Shown here: positions 7,826-15,023 of the stretch, one piece after another
Layout: every line of letters begins with the position of its first letter
Numbering within the stretch: position 1 is the stretch's first letter
The notes under the pieces: model-generated
Told to the model about the DNA's origin: nothing
Databases searched by the model: none
The model's input: only the letters and a program-made list of their open reading frames with translations
Translations under genes and position numbers: made by a program
NCBI GenBank assembly: GCA_900754755.1
Contig: CAAEEC010000063.1
Coordinates: 1-18,942, forward strand
Reading direction: 5' to 3'
DNA from: Clostridia bacterium
GTDB lineage: Bacteria; Bacillota; Clostridia; Christensenellales; Aristaeellaceae
Length of the DNA stretch: 18,942 nt

Positions 7826-8473
7826 ATGCGCTATCGGGCGGTTATTTTTGATTTGGATGGAACGCTGCTGAATACGTTGCGCGATTTGCACGCGGCGGTG
7901 AACGTTGCGCTGAAAGGACAGGGCTTTGGCGAAAAGACGCTGGACGAGGTGCGCTCCTATGTGGGCAACGGCGTGCGCGTGCTGTTTGAGCGCGCCCTGC
8001 CGGAAGAAGAGCCGGAGCGTCGGGAAGCATGTGTCGCGGCTTTTAAAGAATATTATAGCAGCCATATAAACGTATATACGCGGCCTTATCCGGGAATCCT
8101 CGCTTTGTTGGAACGCCTGCAAAAAGCGGGCGTCAAAACGGGCGTTTGCTCGAACAAATTTGACGCGGCGGTGCGGCTTTTGTGCGAAGCGCATTTTGGC
8201 GCGCTTTTGGATGGATGCATTGGCGAGGGCGCGAATATGCCCAAAAAACCCGCGCCCGACGGGTGCTTGCGCCTCATGGAAGCGTGGGGCGTAGGGCGGG
8301 CGGAAACGCTGTATGTGGGCGATTCGGATGTGGACATTGCCACCGCGCGCAACGCGGGATTGGAATGTGCCAGCGTAACCTGGGGCTTTTGCCCGCGGGA
8401 AACGATGGAAGCCGCGGGCGCCGCGCGCTTTTTTGCGGACGCGCAGGCGCTGGCGGAGTATATTTTGGCGTAA
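7826..8473 (+). CDS. HAD-family phosphatase, phosphoglycolate phosphatase-like
   Basis: This is a 215-residue HAD subfamily IA hydrolase of the Gph/PgmB type, cytoplasmic and Mg-dependent. Motif I is FDLDGTLLNT (nucleophile D9, general acid D11). Motif II is GVCSNK (S109). Motif III is the lysine in MPKKPAPDG (139-146). Motif IV is VGDSDVD (164-170). The cap domain between motifs I and II (about 16-90) has the helical pattern of phosphoglycolate phosphatase. The exact substrate (2-phosphoglycolate, a sugar phosphate, pyrophosphate or a nucleotide) is not certain. The ATG has AGGGAGGTG about 5 nt upstream. It is the first gene of the plus-strand cluster and is followed after 12 nt by the TrmH-type gene. 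Confidence 0.9.
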   Translation: MRYRAVIFDLDGTLLNTLRDLHAAVNVALKGQGFGEKTLDEVRSYVGNGVRVLFERALPEEEPERREACVAAFKEYYSSHINVYTRPYPGILALLERLQKAGVKTGVCSNKFDAAVRLLCEAHFGALLDGCIGEGANMPKKPAPDGCLRLMEAWGVGRAETLYVGDSDVDIATARNAGLECASVTWGFCPRETMEAAGAARFFADAQALAEYILA

Positions 8474-8485
8474 ACGGAGGATGGC

Positions 8486-9265
8486 ATGCGGGAGATCACT
8501 TCAAGCCAAAATTCCGTGGTAAAAGGCATGCGGGCCCTGAAAGAGGCGCGCGTGCGCGCGCAGCAGGGGCGCATGCTCGTGGAAGGGGAAAAGATGATCC
8601 GCGAGGCGGTTTCTTGCGGGCTTACGCCTTTTGAAACGCTGATCGACGCGCAAAAACGGGAAAAATTCGCTTCCCTTGCCGCGTGGTTGGCAGGCAAAGG
8701 AGCGGAGGTGTACTTTGCGCCGGAACGCCTGATCGGCGCGGTGAGCGACACCAAAACGCCCCAGGGCGCGGTCGCGGTGTTTTCTTTGCCGGTGTTTCCT
8801 GAAGCGCCGGGCGAAAAAATCCTCGCGCTCGACGCCGTGCAGGATCCGGGCAATGTGGGTACGATTTGGCGCACGGCGGACGCAGCGGGATTTTCGGCGC
8901 TGTATTTGGGCGAGGGCAGCGCAGATCCTTATTCGCCCAAGGTGCAACGCTCAGCCATGGGCAGCGCGTTCCGGGTGCCGGTGAAGATGGGCGGCCTTGC
9001 CGGGATGTTGGCCGCATTGAAGAAAGAGGGGTACCAGGTGGTGGCCGGCGCGCTGGACGGCGTGGATTTTGCCGCGCGTCCGGCGCTTGGCCGCCGCTTG
9101 GCCATTGTGATTGGCAACGAGGCGCGGGGCGTTTCCCCCGAAGCGCTCGCGCTGGCGGATGTAAAGTTGCGGCTGCCGATGCGCGGAGGGGCGGAGTCCC
9201 TCAACGCGGCGGTGGCGGCGGGAATTTTGATGTATGCGTTGACTGTGCTGGAGGAGGGAAAGTAA
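8486..9265 (+). CDS. TrmH/SpoU family RNA 2'-O-methyltransferase
   Basis: This is a SPOUT-class RNA ribose methyltransferase of 259 residues. An N-terminal RNA-binding substrate domain (about 1-105, with SSQNSVVKGMRALKEARVR and MLVEGEKMIREA) precedes the trefoil-knot catalytic domain. Motif 1 is DAVQDPGNVGTIWRTADAAG (N123, R129). Motif 2 is IVIGNEARGVSPE (207-219, E212). Motif 3 is LPMRGGAESLNAAVAAGI (230-247). These fit the RlmB/YsgA group acting on 23S rRNA or tRNA; the target nucleotide cannot be assigned. The start ATG at 8486 has GGAGG 5 nt upstream. An ATG at 8481 abuts that SD and is out of frame. The gene ends directly against the GTG start of the next gene. Confidence 0.93.
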   Translation: MREITSSQNSVVKGMRALKEARVRAQQGRMLVEGEKMIREAVSCGLTPFETLIDAQKREKFASLAAWLAGKGAEVYFAPERLIGAVSDTKTPQGAVAVFSLPVFPEAPGEKILALDAVQDPGNVGTIWRTADAAGFSALYLGEGSADPYSPKVQRSAMGSAFRVPVKMGGLAGMLAALKKEGYQVVAGALDGVDFAARPALGRRLAIVIGNEARGVSPEALALADVKLRLPMRGGAESLNAAVAAGILMYALTVLEEGK

Positions 9266-10198
9266 GTGCCAGAGAAGAACGCGATTTTGGTCGGTTCCCT
9301 GAACCCGAGCATCGATGTTACGATGGGGGTGGATTGCCTGCGCGCCGGGGGCACGAATCGCGCGCGGTTCGTGCGCGAAGACGCTGGCGGCAAGGGCGTG
9401 AACGTGGCGCGGGCGCTGAAGGCGCAGGGCGTGGAAAGCGTACGGCTGGCGGGGTTCGTGTGGCGCGAGGGTGGGAACATCCTGGAAAACGCGCTGAAGC
9501 AAACGGGCGTGGCCTGCGACTTTTGCTGGCTGGAAGGCGCCACGCGCAGGAACATCAAAATATTGGATGAGGAAAAGGCGGAAATCACGGAAGTGAACGC
9601 CAAGAGCGCGCCGGTCGCCGCGGAGGATGTACATTTTATGCGCGAAAAGTTGCTTTGCGGCGCAAAAGATGCTAAAATGGTGGTGCTCACAGGGTCGCTG
9701 CCCACGGATTGTCCGGCGGATTTCTATGCGCAAATCATCGAGGCGAGTCCCGCGCCGTGCGCGCTGGACGCGGATGGCGCGGCGCTTTTGGCGGGCGCGC
9801 GGGCAAAGCCGTTTTTGCTCAAGTGCAACGAGAAGGAACTGGGCGTGATCGCGCAGGGCGCAACGGCGCTCCAGCGCGTGCGCACGGCGATGGATCAGGG
9901 CATATCCATCGTGTTGGCTTCCATGGGAGCGCAGGGAAGCATCCTGGCGGACGCGAGCGGCGCATGGCGCGCCGCGCCGCTCAAGTTGAACGTGCGCTCG
10001 ACGGTTGGCGCGGGCGACGCCATGCTTTCCGGCTTCTTGGCGGCGTATGTGCGCGGGGAATCTGTGCGAGAAGCGTTCCGCTGGGCGGTGGCCAGCGCCT
10101 CCGCCAGCGTGGAGGGCGAGGGCACGTTTATGCCCGGTTCGGCCGAAGCGGCGCGATATTTGCCTTACATTCAAATTGAACGGTTGATGGAGTGGTAA
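9266..10198 (+). CDS. PfkB-family hexose-phosphate kinase, 1-phosphofructokinase-like
   Basis: This is a 310-residue ribokinase-fold kinase of the FruK/LacC group (1-phosphofructokinase or tagatose-6-phosphate kinase). Signature 1 contains GGKGVNVARAL (41-51), where the lysine contacts the sugar phosphate. Other marks are LTGSLP (141-146), KCNEKEL (186-192) and signature 2, STVGAGDAMLSGF (245-257), with D251 as the catalytic base. It starts with GTG immediately after the TAA of the previous gene, and GGAGGAGGG lies 7 nt upstream, so coupling is likely. No PTS fructose transporter or DeoR regulator is adjacent, unlike a normal fru operon, so the physiological substrate remains open. Confidence 0.88.
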   Translation: MPEKNAILVGSLNPSIDVTMGVDCLRAGGTNRARFVREDAGGKGVNVARALKAQGVESVRLAGFVWREGGNILENALKQTGVACDFCWLEGATRRNIKILDEEKAEITEVNAKSAPVAAEDVHFMREKLLCGAKDAKMVVLTGSLPTDCPADFYAQIIEASPAPCALDADGAALLAGARAKPFLLKCNEKELGVIAQGATALQRVRTAMDQGISIVLASMGAQGSILADASGAWRAAPLKLNVRSTVGAGDAMLSGFLAAYVRGESVREAFRWAVASASASVEGEGTFMPGSAEAARYLPYIQIERLMEW

Positions 10199-10202
10199 GC
10201 AC

Positions 10203-11324
10203 ATGATAGGGATTGCAATTTTGGGCTATGGCGTGGTTGGCGCGGGCGTAGGCAAGCTGCTCACCGAGCAGGCGGGCAGGCTGTCGCGCGCGGTGGGGGA
10301 AGAGATCCGGCTGAAGTACGTGGTGGACATTCGCGATGTACCCCTTCCCGCGGGTGTGACGCTCGCCAAGGAATTGGATACGGCGCTTGCGGACGCGGAC
10401 GTGCGCGTGGTGGTGGAAACCATCGGGGGCAAGGGCATTGCTTACCAATACACGCGGCGCGCGCTGGAAGCGGGCCGCCACGTGGTTTCCTCCAACAAGG
10501 AACTGGTCGCCACCCATGGCGACGAGCTGATTCCGCTGGCGCGCCAGAAGGGCGTGCGGTATCTGTATGAAGCGGCTGTGGGCGGCGGCATTCCGGTGCT
10601 GTTCCCCATTTATGAATTGCTGTGCGCCAGCCCCATCACGCGGGTGACTGGCATTGTAAACGGCACCACCAATTATATCCTCACGCGCATGAAAGAGGCG
10701 AACGCGAGCTTCCCGGCGGCGCTGGGGGAAGCGCGCGAACTGGGCTATCTGGAGAGCGATCCTTCCGCTGATCTGGATGGTTGGGACGCGCGCCGCAAGC
10801 TGGCCATTCTGGCGCACGCCTGTTTTGGCGCCAAGTTGGCCGACGACGCCAAAATCCCCTTTGAGGGCATTTCCCGGATCGCCTGGGAGGACGTGAACCT
10901 GGCGGAAAAGATGGGCGCGCAGGTGAAATTGATTGCCCATGGGCGGCGCACGGCGTCCGGATGGACGGGCTGGGTCGGCCCGGCGCTCTTGCCCAACGCG
11001 CACCCGCTATGCGTGGCGCGCGATGTGTTCAACGCCATTTGCGTCACCGGCGAAGCGGTGGGCGATGTGATGTTCTATGGGCGCGGCGCGGGTTCCCTGC
11101 CCACGGCCAGCGCCGTCGTGGGGGATGTTGTACAGGTGCTCAAGCACGCTGCCCCGGTGGGCGAGAGCGTGACGGACGGCGCGGCCTTTGATAGCGCGGC
11201 GGAAGAGGGTTCGTTCTGCGCGCGCGTGGGGGCGGAATTTGTGCGTTTGGATCATGTCACGCGTGCGGAAGCCGCCGCGCGCTTTGGCGAAAACGCGGGC
11301 GCGATTTTGCGCGTGATGGAGTAG
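10203..11324 (+). CDS. hom: Homoserine dehydrogenase, short form without a full ACT domain
   Basis: It converts L-aspartate semialdehyde to homoserine with NAD(P)H, feeding threonine and methionine synthesis. The 373-residue protein has the nucleotide-binding loop LGYGVVGAG (7-15), SSNKELVA (96-103, K99), the substrate region AVGGGIPV and GIVNGTTNYILTRM (150-163), and the catalytic segment DLDGWDARRKLAILA (190-204; D195, K199). Firmicute Hom proteins are usually 400-430 residues with a C-terminal ACT domain that mediates feedback by threonine. Here, after GSLPTASAVVGD only about 65 residues remain, and they lack a clear ACT fold. Threonine inhibition through ACT is therefore probably missing. 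It sits 4 nt after the kinase gene, with no thrB or thrC in view. Confidence 0.93.
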   Translation: MIGIAILGYGVVGAGVGKLLTEQAGRLSRAVGEEIRLKYVVDIRDVPLPAGVTLAKELDTALADADVRVVVETIGGKGIAYQYTRRALEAGRHVVSSNKELVATHGDELIPLARQKGVRYLYEAAVGGGIPVLFPIYELLCASPITRVTGIVNGTTNYILTRMKEANASFPAALGEARELGYLESDPSADLDGWDARRKLAILAHACFGAKLADDAKIPFEGISRIAWEDVNLAEKMGAQVKLIAHGRRTASGWTGWVGPALLPNAHPLCVARDVFNAICVTGEAVGDVMFYGRGAGSLPTASAVVGDVVQVLKHAAPVGESVTDGAAFDSAAEEGSFCARVGAEFVRLDHVTRAEAAARFGENAGAILRVME

Positions 11325-11359
11325 CGGTACAGAGGGTTTGGAAGGGAAGGTATTGGAAA

Positions 11360-12697
11360 TTGAAGCGCTTGAATACCACGCAGATCATGGCTTTGGGATT
11401 TGCAGCGGTGATTTTGACGGGGGCAGTGCTGCTGTCGCTGCCCATTTCTTCAAGCTCTGGGGAAAGCGTAGGATTTTACGACGCGTTGTTCACCTCCACT
11501 TCGGCGGTCTGCGTGACGGGGCTGGTGGTGCTGGATGTGGGCAATGACCTTTCCATTTTTGGGCAGATCGTGCTTATTTTGCTCATTCAAACCGGCGGAC
11601 TGGGCTTTATGACCATCGCCACATTGCTATTTATGGTGGCGGGCAAGCGCATCACGCTGCGCGACCGTCTGGTCATCCAGGAGGCGATGAACGAAAGCGG
11701 CCTTTCGGGCATGGTGCGGCTCATCCGCTGGGTAATCTGGATGACGCTGGCTTTCGAAGCCGTGGGCGCCGCGCTGCTGGCCACCAGCTTTGTGCCGGAT
11801 TTCGGTTGGGCTCGCGGCCTGTATTACGCGGTGTTCCACTCCATCTCTGCGTTCTGCAACGCGGGCTTTGATTTGCTGGGGAATTACACTAGCCTCACGC
11901 CGTATCAGCTCGATCCAGTGGTGAACCTTACGATCAGCTTTTTGATCATCGCCGGTGGCTTGGGCTTTGGCGTATGGCGCGATTTGTTCAAAAACCGCGG
12001 CCACTTCCGCGCGCTCAAATTGCACACGCGCTTGGTGCTCGTCACCACGGGCGGCCTGCTGCTGGGCGGCACGCTGCTCATCGCGGCGCTGGAATGGACC
12101 AACCCGGGTACGATTGCGGGCATGAATTTCATTCAAAAGATCCAGGCGGCTTTCTTTCAATCCGTCACCATGCGCACGGCGGGCTTCAACACGGTCGATC
12201 TGGCCGCTATGCACCCGGAAACGAAATTTGTTTCCAGCATACTGATGTTCATCGGCGCGGCGCCGGCTTCCACGGGCGGCGGCATCAAGGTGACGACGTT
12301 TGTGCTGATGGGCCTGTTTGTTTCCACGGTGGCGCATGGGCGCGAGAACTGCGTGATCTATAAGCGCACGGTTTCGCACGCCACGGTCATGCGCGCTATG
12401 GTGGTGGCGCTGATTTCCGCCTGCGTGGTGGGCGTGGATTTGCTGCTGCTCACCATCGCGGAACAGGACACGGCGTTTGTCGATTTGATGTTCGAAACGC
12501 TCAGCGCGTTTGGCACGGTGGGCGTTTCCAGCGCGGGCACGCCGAATTTGGGCTATTTCGCGCGCGCCATTTTGATCTTCACCATGTTCATTGGCCGCGT
12601 TGGGCCGCTTACGCTCACGCTCGCCGTAGCCAGCGGTCAGGCGAAAAAGAGCGATGTGAAGATCAAGTATCCCGAAGAGCGCGTGCTTGTGGGTTAG
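11360..12697 (+). CDS. ktrB: KtrB/TrkH-type potassium uptake channel subunit
   Basis: This is the membrane subunit of a K+ (possibly Na+-coupled) uptake system of the Ktr/Trk superfamily, 445 residues, with four M1-P-M2 repeats. The four P-loop filter glycines are visible: G54 (SAVCVTGLVV), G169 (SAFCNAGFDL), G275 (VTMRTAGFNTVD) and G388 (SAFGTVGVSSAG). The gating-loop signature GAAPASTGGGIK is at 299-310 and IGRVGPLTL at 411-419. The single residues in each filter match KtrB better than long TrkH proteins. Translation starts at TTG (11360), with GGAAGG about 9 nt upstream, which gives the family N-terminus LNTTQIMALGF. The usual cytoplasmic KtrA/TrkA NAD-binding partner is not next to it. 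It lies 35 nt after hom and is followed by no clear terminator. Confidence 0.95.
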   Translation: MKRLNTTQIMALGFAAVILTGAVLLSLPISSSSGESVGFYDALFTSTSAVCVTGLVVLDVGNDLSIFGQIVLILLIQTGGLGFMTIATLLFMVAGKRITLRDRLVIQEAMNESGLSGMVRLIRWVIWMTLAFEAVGAALLATSFVPDFGWARGLYYAVFHSISAFCNAGFDLLGNYTSLTPYQLDPVVNLTISFLIIAGGLGFGVWRDLFKNRGHFRALKLHTRLVLVTTGGLLLGGTLLIAALEWTNPGTIAGMNFIQKIQAAFFQSVTMRTAGFNTVDLAAMHPETKFVSSILMFIGAAPASTGGGIKVTTFVLMGLFVSTVAHGRENCVIYKRTVSHATVMRAMVVALISACVVGVDLLLLTIAEQDTAFVDLMFETLSAFGTVGVSSAGTPNLGYFARAILIFTMFIGRVGPLTLTLAVASGQAKKSDVKIKYPEERVLVG

Positions 12698-12736
12698 CAG
12701 CGCAAATTGGAGAATTGTGCCACGCGGCCCATGGGC

Positions 12737-12765
12737 GCATAATTCCCGCACGGCCTCAAATACTA
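12737..12765 (+). promoter_or_regulatory. Candidate sporulation (sigma-G/F-like) promoter upstream of spoVT
   Basis: GCATA (12737-12741) is followed after 17 bp by AATACTA (12759-12765). This resembles the forespore sigma-G pattern (about G-ATA, 17-18 bp, CATnnTA), with one mismatch at the first -10 base. In Bacillus subtilis spoVT is transcribed by sigma-G, which makes the match meaningful. With such a short motif, chance is still possible. Confidence 0.3.
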
Positions 12766-12775
12766 TTTCCGACCA

Positions 12776-12805
12776 TTGACAAAACTGTTGAAAATGGGTT
12801 ATGAA
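12776..12805 (+). promoter_or_regulatory. Candidate sigma-A promoter of spoVT
   Basis: A perfect -35 box TTGACA (12776-12781) is followed after 18 bp by TATGAA (12800-12805), which has four of six -10 matches. The start would be near 12812, only a few bases before the GAGGAG ribosome binding site, giving a very short leader. Confidence 0.55.
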
Positions 12806-12814
12806 AGTTGATTT

Positions 12815-12838
12815 GAGGAGTGTGTCATGATTGTATGA
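12815..12838 (+). promoter_or_regulatory. Ribosome binding site and three-codon leader ORF coupled to the spoVT start
   Basis: GAGGAG (12815-12820) is 6 nt from an ATG (12827) that opens ATG ATT GTA TGA. The TGA of this mini-ORF (12836-12838) overlaps the spoVT start ATG (12835-12837) as ATGA. The spoVT ATG itself is 14 nt from the SD, which is too far for optimal initiation. Ribosomes may load at the mini-ORF and reinitiate. Confidence 0.5.
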
Positions 12839-13389
12839 AAGCAACCGGAATCGTGCGCAGGATCGATGAATTGGGCCGCGTGGTCATTCCCAAGGAAATC
12901 CGCAGGACATTGCGCATTCGGGAAGGCGACCCGCTGGAGATCTTCACCGACCACGATGGCGAGGTCGTGCTCAAAAAATATTCCCCCATTGGTGAAATCG
13001 CTGCCATTGCCAAGGATTACACGGATTCGCTGTACCGTTCTTTGGGCCACATCGCCTGCATCAGCGACCGAGACGCGATTGTTTCCGCCTCGGGCGCGCC
13101 CAAGCGAGATATGCTGGAAAAGCCGCTCAGCGCCGAAATCGAGGCGGTGCTGCAGGGGCGGCAGACCGTGGTGAACAGCATGGCCGATGGAGGCAAGCTC
13201 GTGCCCATCACCAATGACGACGCGGGCGCCGGGTACACCGCGCAGGTCATCGCGCCCATCATCGCGGATGGGGAAATCATCGGCGGGCTGATCCTGCTTT
13301 CGCGGGAAGCGGGCGCGAAGATGAGCTTTACGGACCAGAAAGTGGCGGAAACCACCGCCGCCATCGTGGGACGACAGATGGAACAGTAA
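12835..13389 (+). CDS. spoVT: Stage V sporulation protein T, AbrB/GAF-type transcription regulator
   Basis: This is a DNA-binding regulator of forespore gene expression. The 184 residues compare with about 178 in Bacillus subtilis. The N-terminal AbrB-type swapped-hairpin domain is almost identical to the family (MKATGIVRRIDELGRVVIPK, then EIRRTLRIREGDPLEIF and VVLKKYSPIGE). Residues about 56-182 form the GAF-like domain (SLGHIACISDRDAIVSASG, VIAPIIADGEIIGGLILLSR) ending TAAIVGRQMEQ. The start at 12835 is chosen because it matches the conserved N-terminus. A GTG at 12820 would add five residues (MCHDC) but lies inside the SD. Presence of spoVT implies a spore former or a recent descendant of one. 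yabN lies 109 nt downstream. Confidence 0.96.
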   Translation: MKATGIVRRIDELGRVVIPKEIRRTLRIREGDPLEIFTDHDGEVVLKKYSPIGEIAAIAKDYTDSLYRSLGHIACISDRDAIVSASGAPKRDMLEKPLSAEIEAVLQGRQTVVNSMADGGKLVPITNDDAGAGYTAQVIAPIIADGEIIGGLILLSREAGAKMSFTDQKVAETTAAIVGRQMEQ

Positions 13390-13444
13390 ATTTCCGCTTG
13401 GAATCCCGTTCTTCCGATACTTTGTCGATGCTCTGCAATAGGCG

Positions 13445-13478
13445 GTTCCAAAGGGAGGATTTTTCTGACCTTTGGAAC
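13445..13478 (+). repeat. Perfect inverted repeat, 10-bp stem, between spoVT and yabN
   Basis: GTTCCAAAGG (13445-13454) is the exact reverse complement of CCTTTGGAAC (13469-13478), with a 14-nt spacer containing GAGG and five T. No T-run follows, so it is not a standard terminator. It ends about 10 nt before the yabN ribosome binding site. It could be an operator or an RNA hairpin in the yabN leader. Confidence 0.6.
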
Positions 13479-13498
13479 GATACATTCTGGAGGCAAAT

Positions 13499-14896
13499 AT
13501 GCAAAGGATAAAGATCGCCGCCCTGGGATGGACGGAAGACGCGCTCACGCTCGGCGCGATGCGCGCGCTCAAGAGCGCCAGCCGCGTGCTGCTGCGCACG
13601 GGCAAGATTGGCGCGGCGGATTGGTTGCGCGCGGAAGGCGTCGCTTTCGAAACGCTGGACGCCCTGTACGAGGATTGCGAGGACTTTGACGAATTGAATC
13701 GCAAAATCGCCGACGCCGTAAAGGCGGCGGAAGGCGCGGTGTATGGCGTGCCGGATTTGCGGGATGAAACCGTGCGCTTGCTTTTGCGCGAATGCGAGGC
13801 GGAGTGCCTTCCCGGCGTTCCCGCCGAAAGCGCGTTGCTTGCCCTGGCGCAGGGACCGGTTGTGAGTTTGGCCGCGGCGGATTGGGAAAGTTTTTTGCCC
13901 AGCGCGCACGTTGGTTGCCTGGTGCGGGAACTGGACTCCCGGCAACTGGCCAGCGAAGTCAAGCTTCGGTTGATGGAGGCATACCCAGCGAACGCTTCCG
14001 TGGTGTTTGCCGGGCCGGACGGCGGGACGGCGCCCATTGAACTTGCGCAATTGGATCGTTTGCGGGAATATGGGCCGCGCGCTTGCGCGTATGTTTCCTG
14101 TGTGGAGGATCTTCAGGGACTGGAACGCTACGATTTCGCGCATTTGGCCGAAGTTGTGCGCCGCCTGCGCGCGCCGGATGGCTGCCCGTGGGATCGCGAA
14201 CAAACGCACGAATCGATGCGGGCCAATCTGCTGGAAGAGGCCTATGAGGTGGTCGACGCGATTGAAAGCGGCGATGTGGACGCGCTCTATGATGAACTGG
14301 GCGACGTGCTCCTGCAGGTTGTGATGCACGCGCAAATCGCCCGCGAGCACGGCGAATTCGATTTGTCAGACGTGACCACCGCGATTTGCAAAAAACTGAT
14401 CTTCCGCCACCCCCACGTGTTTGGCACTGCCGCGGCGAGCACGAGCGACGAAGTGCTTGTGCTGTGGGAGGCGCAAAAGAAAAAGGAAAAGCGCCAGAAC
14501 ACGCAGGCTGAGGCCATGCGCGGCATCACGCGCGCCTTGCCCGCCACCAAGCGCGCGGCCAAGGTGCAAAAGAAGGCGGCGGACGTACATTTCGATTGGA
14601 ACAGCGCGGCGGAAGCGCTGTGCAAGGTGCGTGAAGAGGCCGCCGAGGTGCAAAGCGCGCTGGCCCAGGGCCAGGGCGTGGAAGAGGAAATCGGCGATCT
14701 GCTGTTCTCGGTGGTGAACGTGGCGCGGCTGGCCAAGGTGGACCCGGAATTGGCGCTCAGCGCGGCTACCCAGAAATTTATCGGCCGGTTTGCCGGCATG
14801 GAAGCGGCCGTTTTGCACGACGGACGGCGGCTGGAGGAAATGTCCCTTGCCGAAATGGATCGCTATTGGGAACAGGAAAAGAAAGCGGAACGCTGA
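13499..14896 (+). CDS. mazG: YabN-type fusion: degenerate tetrapyrrole-methylase domain plus MazG NTP pyrophosphohydrolase
   Basis: The 465-residue protein combines an N-terminal domain related to corrin/porphyrin methylases (about 1-200) with a C-terminal double MazG domain (about 212-460), the YabN layout of Firmicutes. MazG hydrolyses NTPs or dNTPs to monophosphate and pyrophosphate, removing aberrant nucleotides. The MazG core shows RRLRAPDGCPWDREQTHESM (221-240), EEAYE (246-250) and DELGDVLLQ (265-273). The second repeat has EEAAE (379-383) and EEIGDLLF (396-403). The methylase half has lost the usual glycine-rich GLGPGD loop (here ALGWTED, 8-14), and VPG is VPD (84-86), so methyl transfer is doubtful. 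The ATG at 13499 has TGGAGG 5 nt upstream; a TTG further upstream lies in the inverted repeat. Confidence 0.92.
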   Translation: MQRIKIAALGWTEDALTLGAMRALKSASRVLLRTGKIGAADWLRAEGVAFETLDALYEDCEDFDELNRKIADAVKAAEGAVYGVPDLRDETVRLLLRECEAECLPGVPAESALLALAQGPVVSLAAADWESFLPSAHVGCLVRELDSRQLASEVKLRLMEAYPANASVVFAGPDGGTAPIELAQLDRLREYGPRACAYVSCVEDLQGLERYDFAHLAEVVRRLRAPDGCPWDREQTHESMRANLLEEAYEVVDAIESGDVDALYDELGDVLLQVVMHAQIAREHGEFDLSDVTTAICKKLIFRHPHVFGTAAASTSDEVLVLWEAQKKKEKRQNTQAEAMRGITRALPATKRAAKVQKKAADVHFDWNSAAEALCKVREEAAEVQSALAQGQGVEEEIGDLLFSVVNVARLAKVDPELALSAATQKFIGRFAGMEAAVLHDGRRLEEMSLAEMDRYWEQEKKAER

Positions 14897-14964
14897 CGTT
14901 TCGGCGGGCAACCGATAGAACTGTATGTAATATTTTGCTGTGTAGCAGGAGTTTTTCGCCCGCG

Positions 14965-14982
14965 CGCAGAATATATTCTGCG
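14965..14982. promoter_or_regulatory. 18-bp perfect palindrome upstream of hup
   Basis: CGCAGAATATATTCTGCG is a perfect 18-bp dyad located 41 nt before the hup start, in the 127-nt gap after yabN. Its centre contains the -10-like TATATT. It could be an operator for a dimeric regulator, or a 7-bp stem with a TATA loop in RNA. Neither side has a U-tract directly after it, so it is not a terminator. I could not place a convincing -35 box. Confidence 0.6.
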
Positions 14983-15023
14983 ATATAGGATAGCTCGGAA
15001 AAAAACAGGAAGGTGGAAAGAAC

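Noticed and set aside
8071..8081. CGTATATACG, also found near 18091, as a repeated site
   Set aside because: Both copies are inside coding sequence, encode Asn-Val-Tyr-Thr, and are best explained by chance.
12727..12736. GCCCATGGGC palindrome after ktrB as a terminator
   Set aside because: The stem is 5 bp without a proper loop and no T-run follows, so there is no evidence for termination.
12820..12834. GTG at 12820 as spoVT start
   Set aside because: The codon overlaps the SD itself and adds residues not seen in the conserved SpoVT N-terminus.
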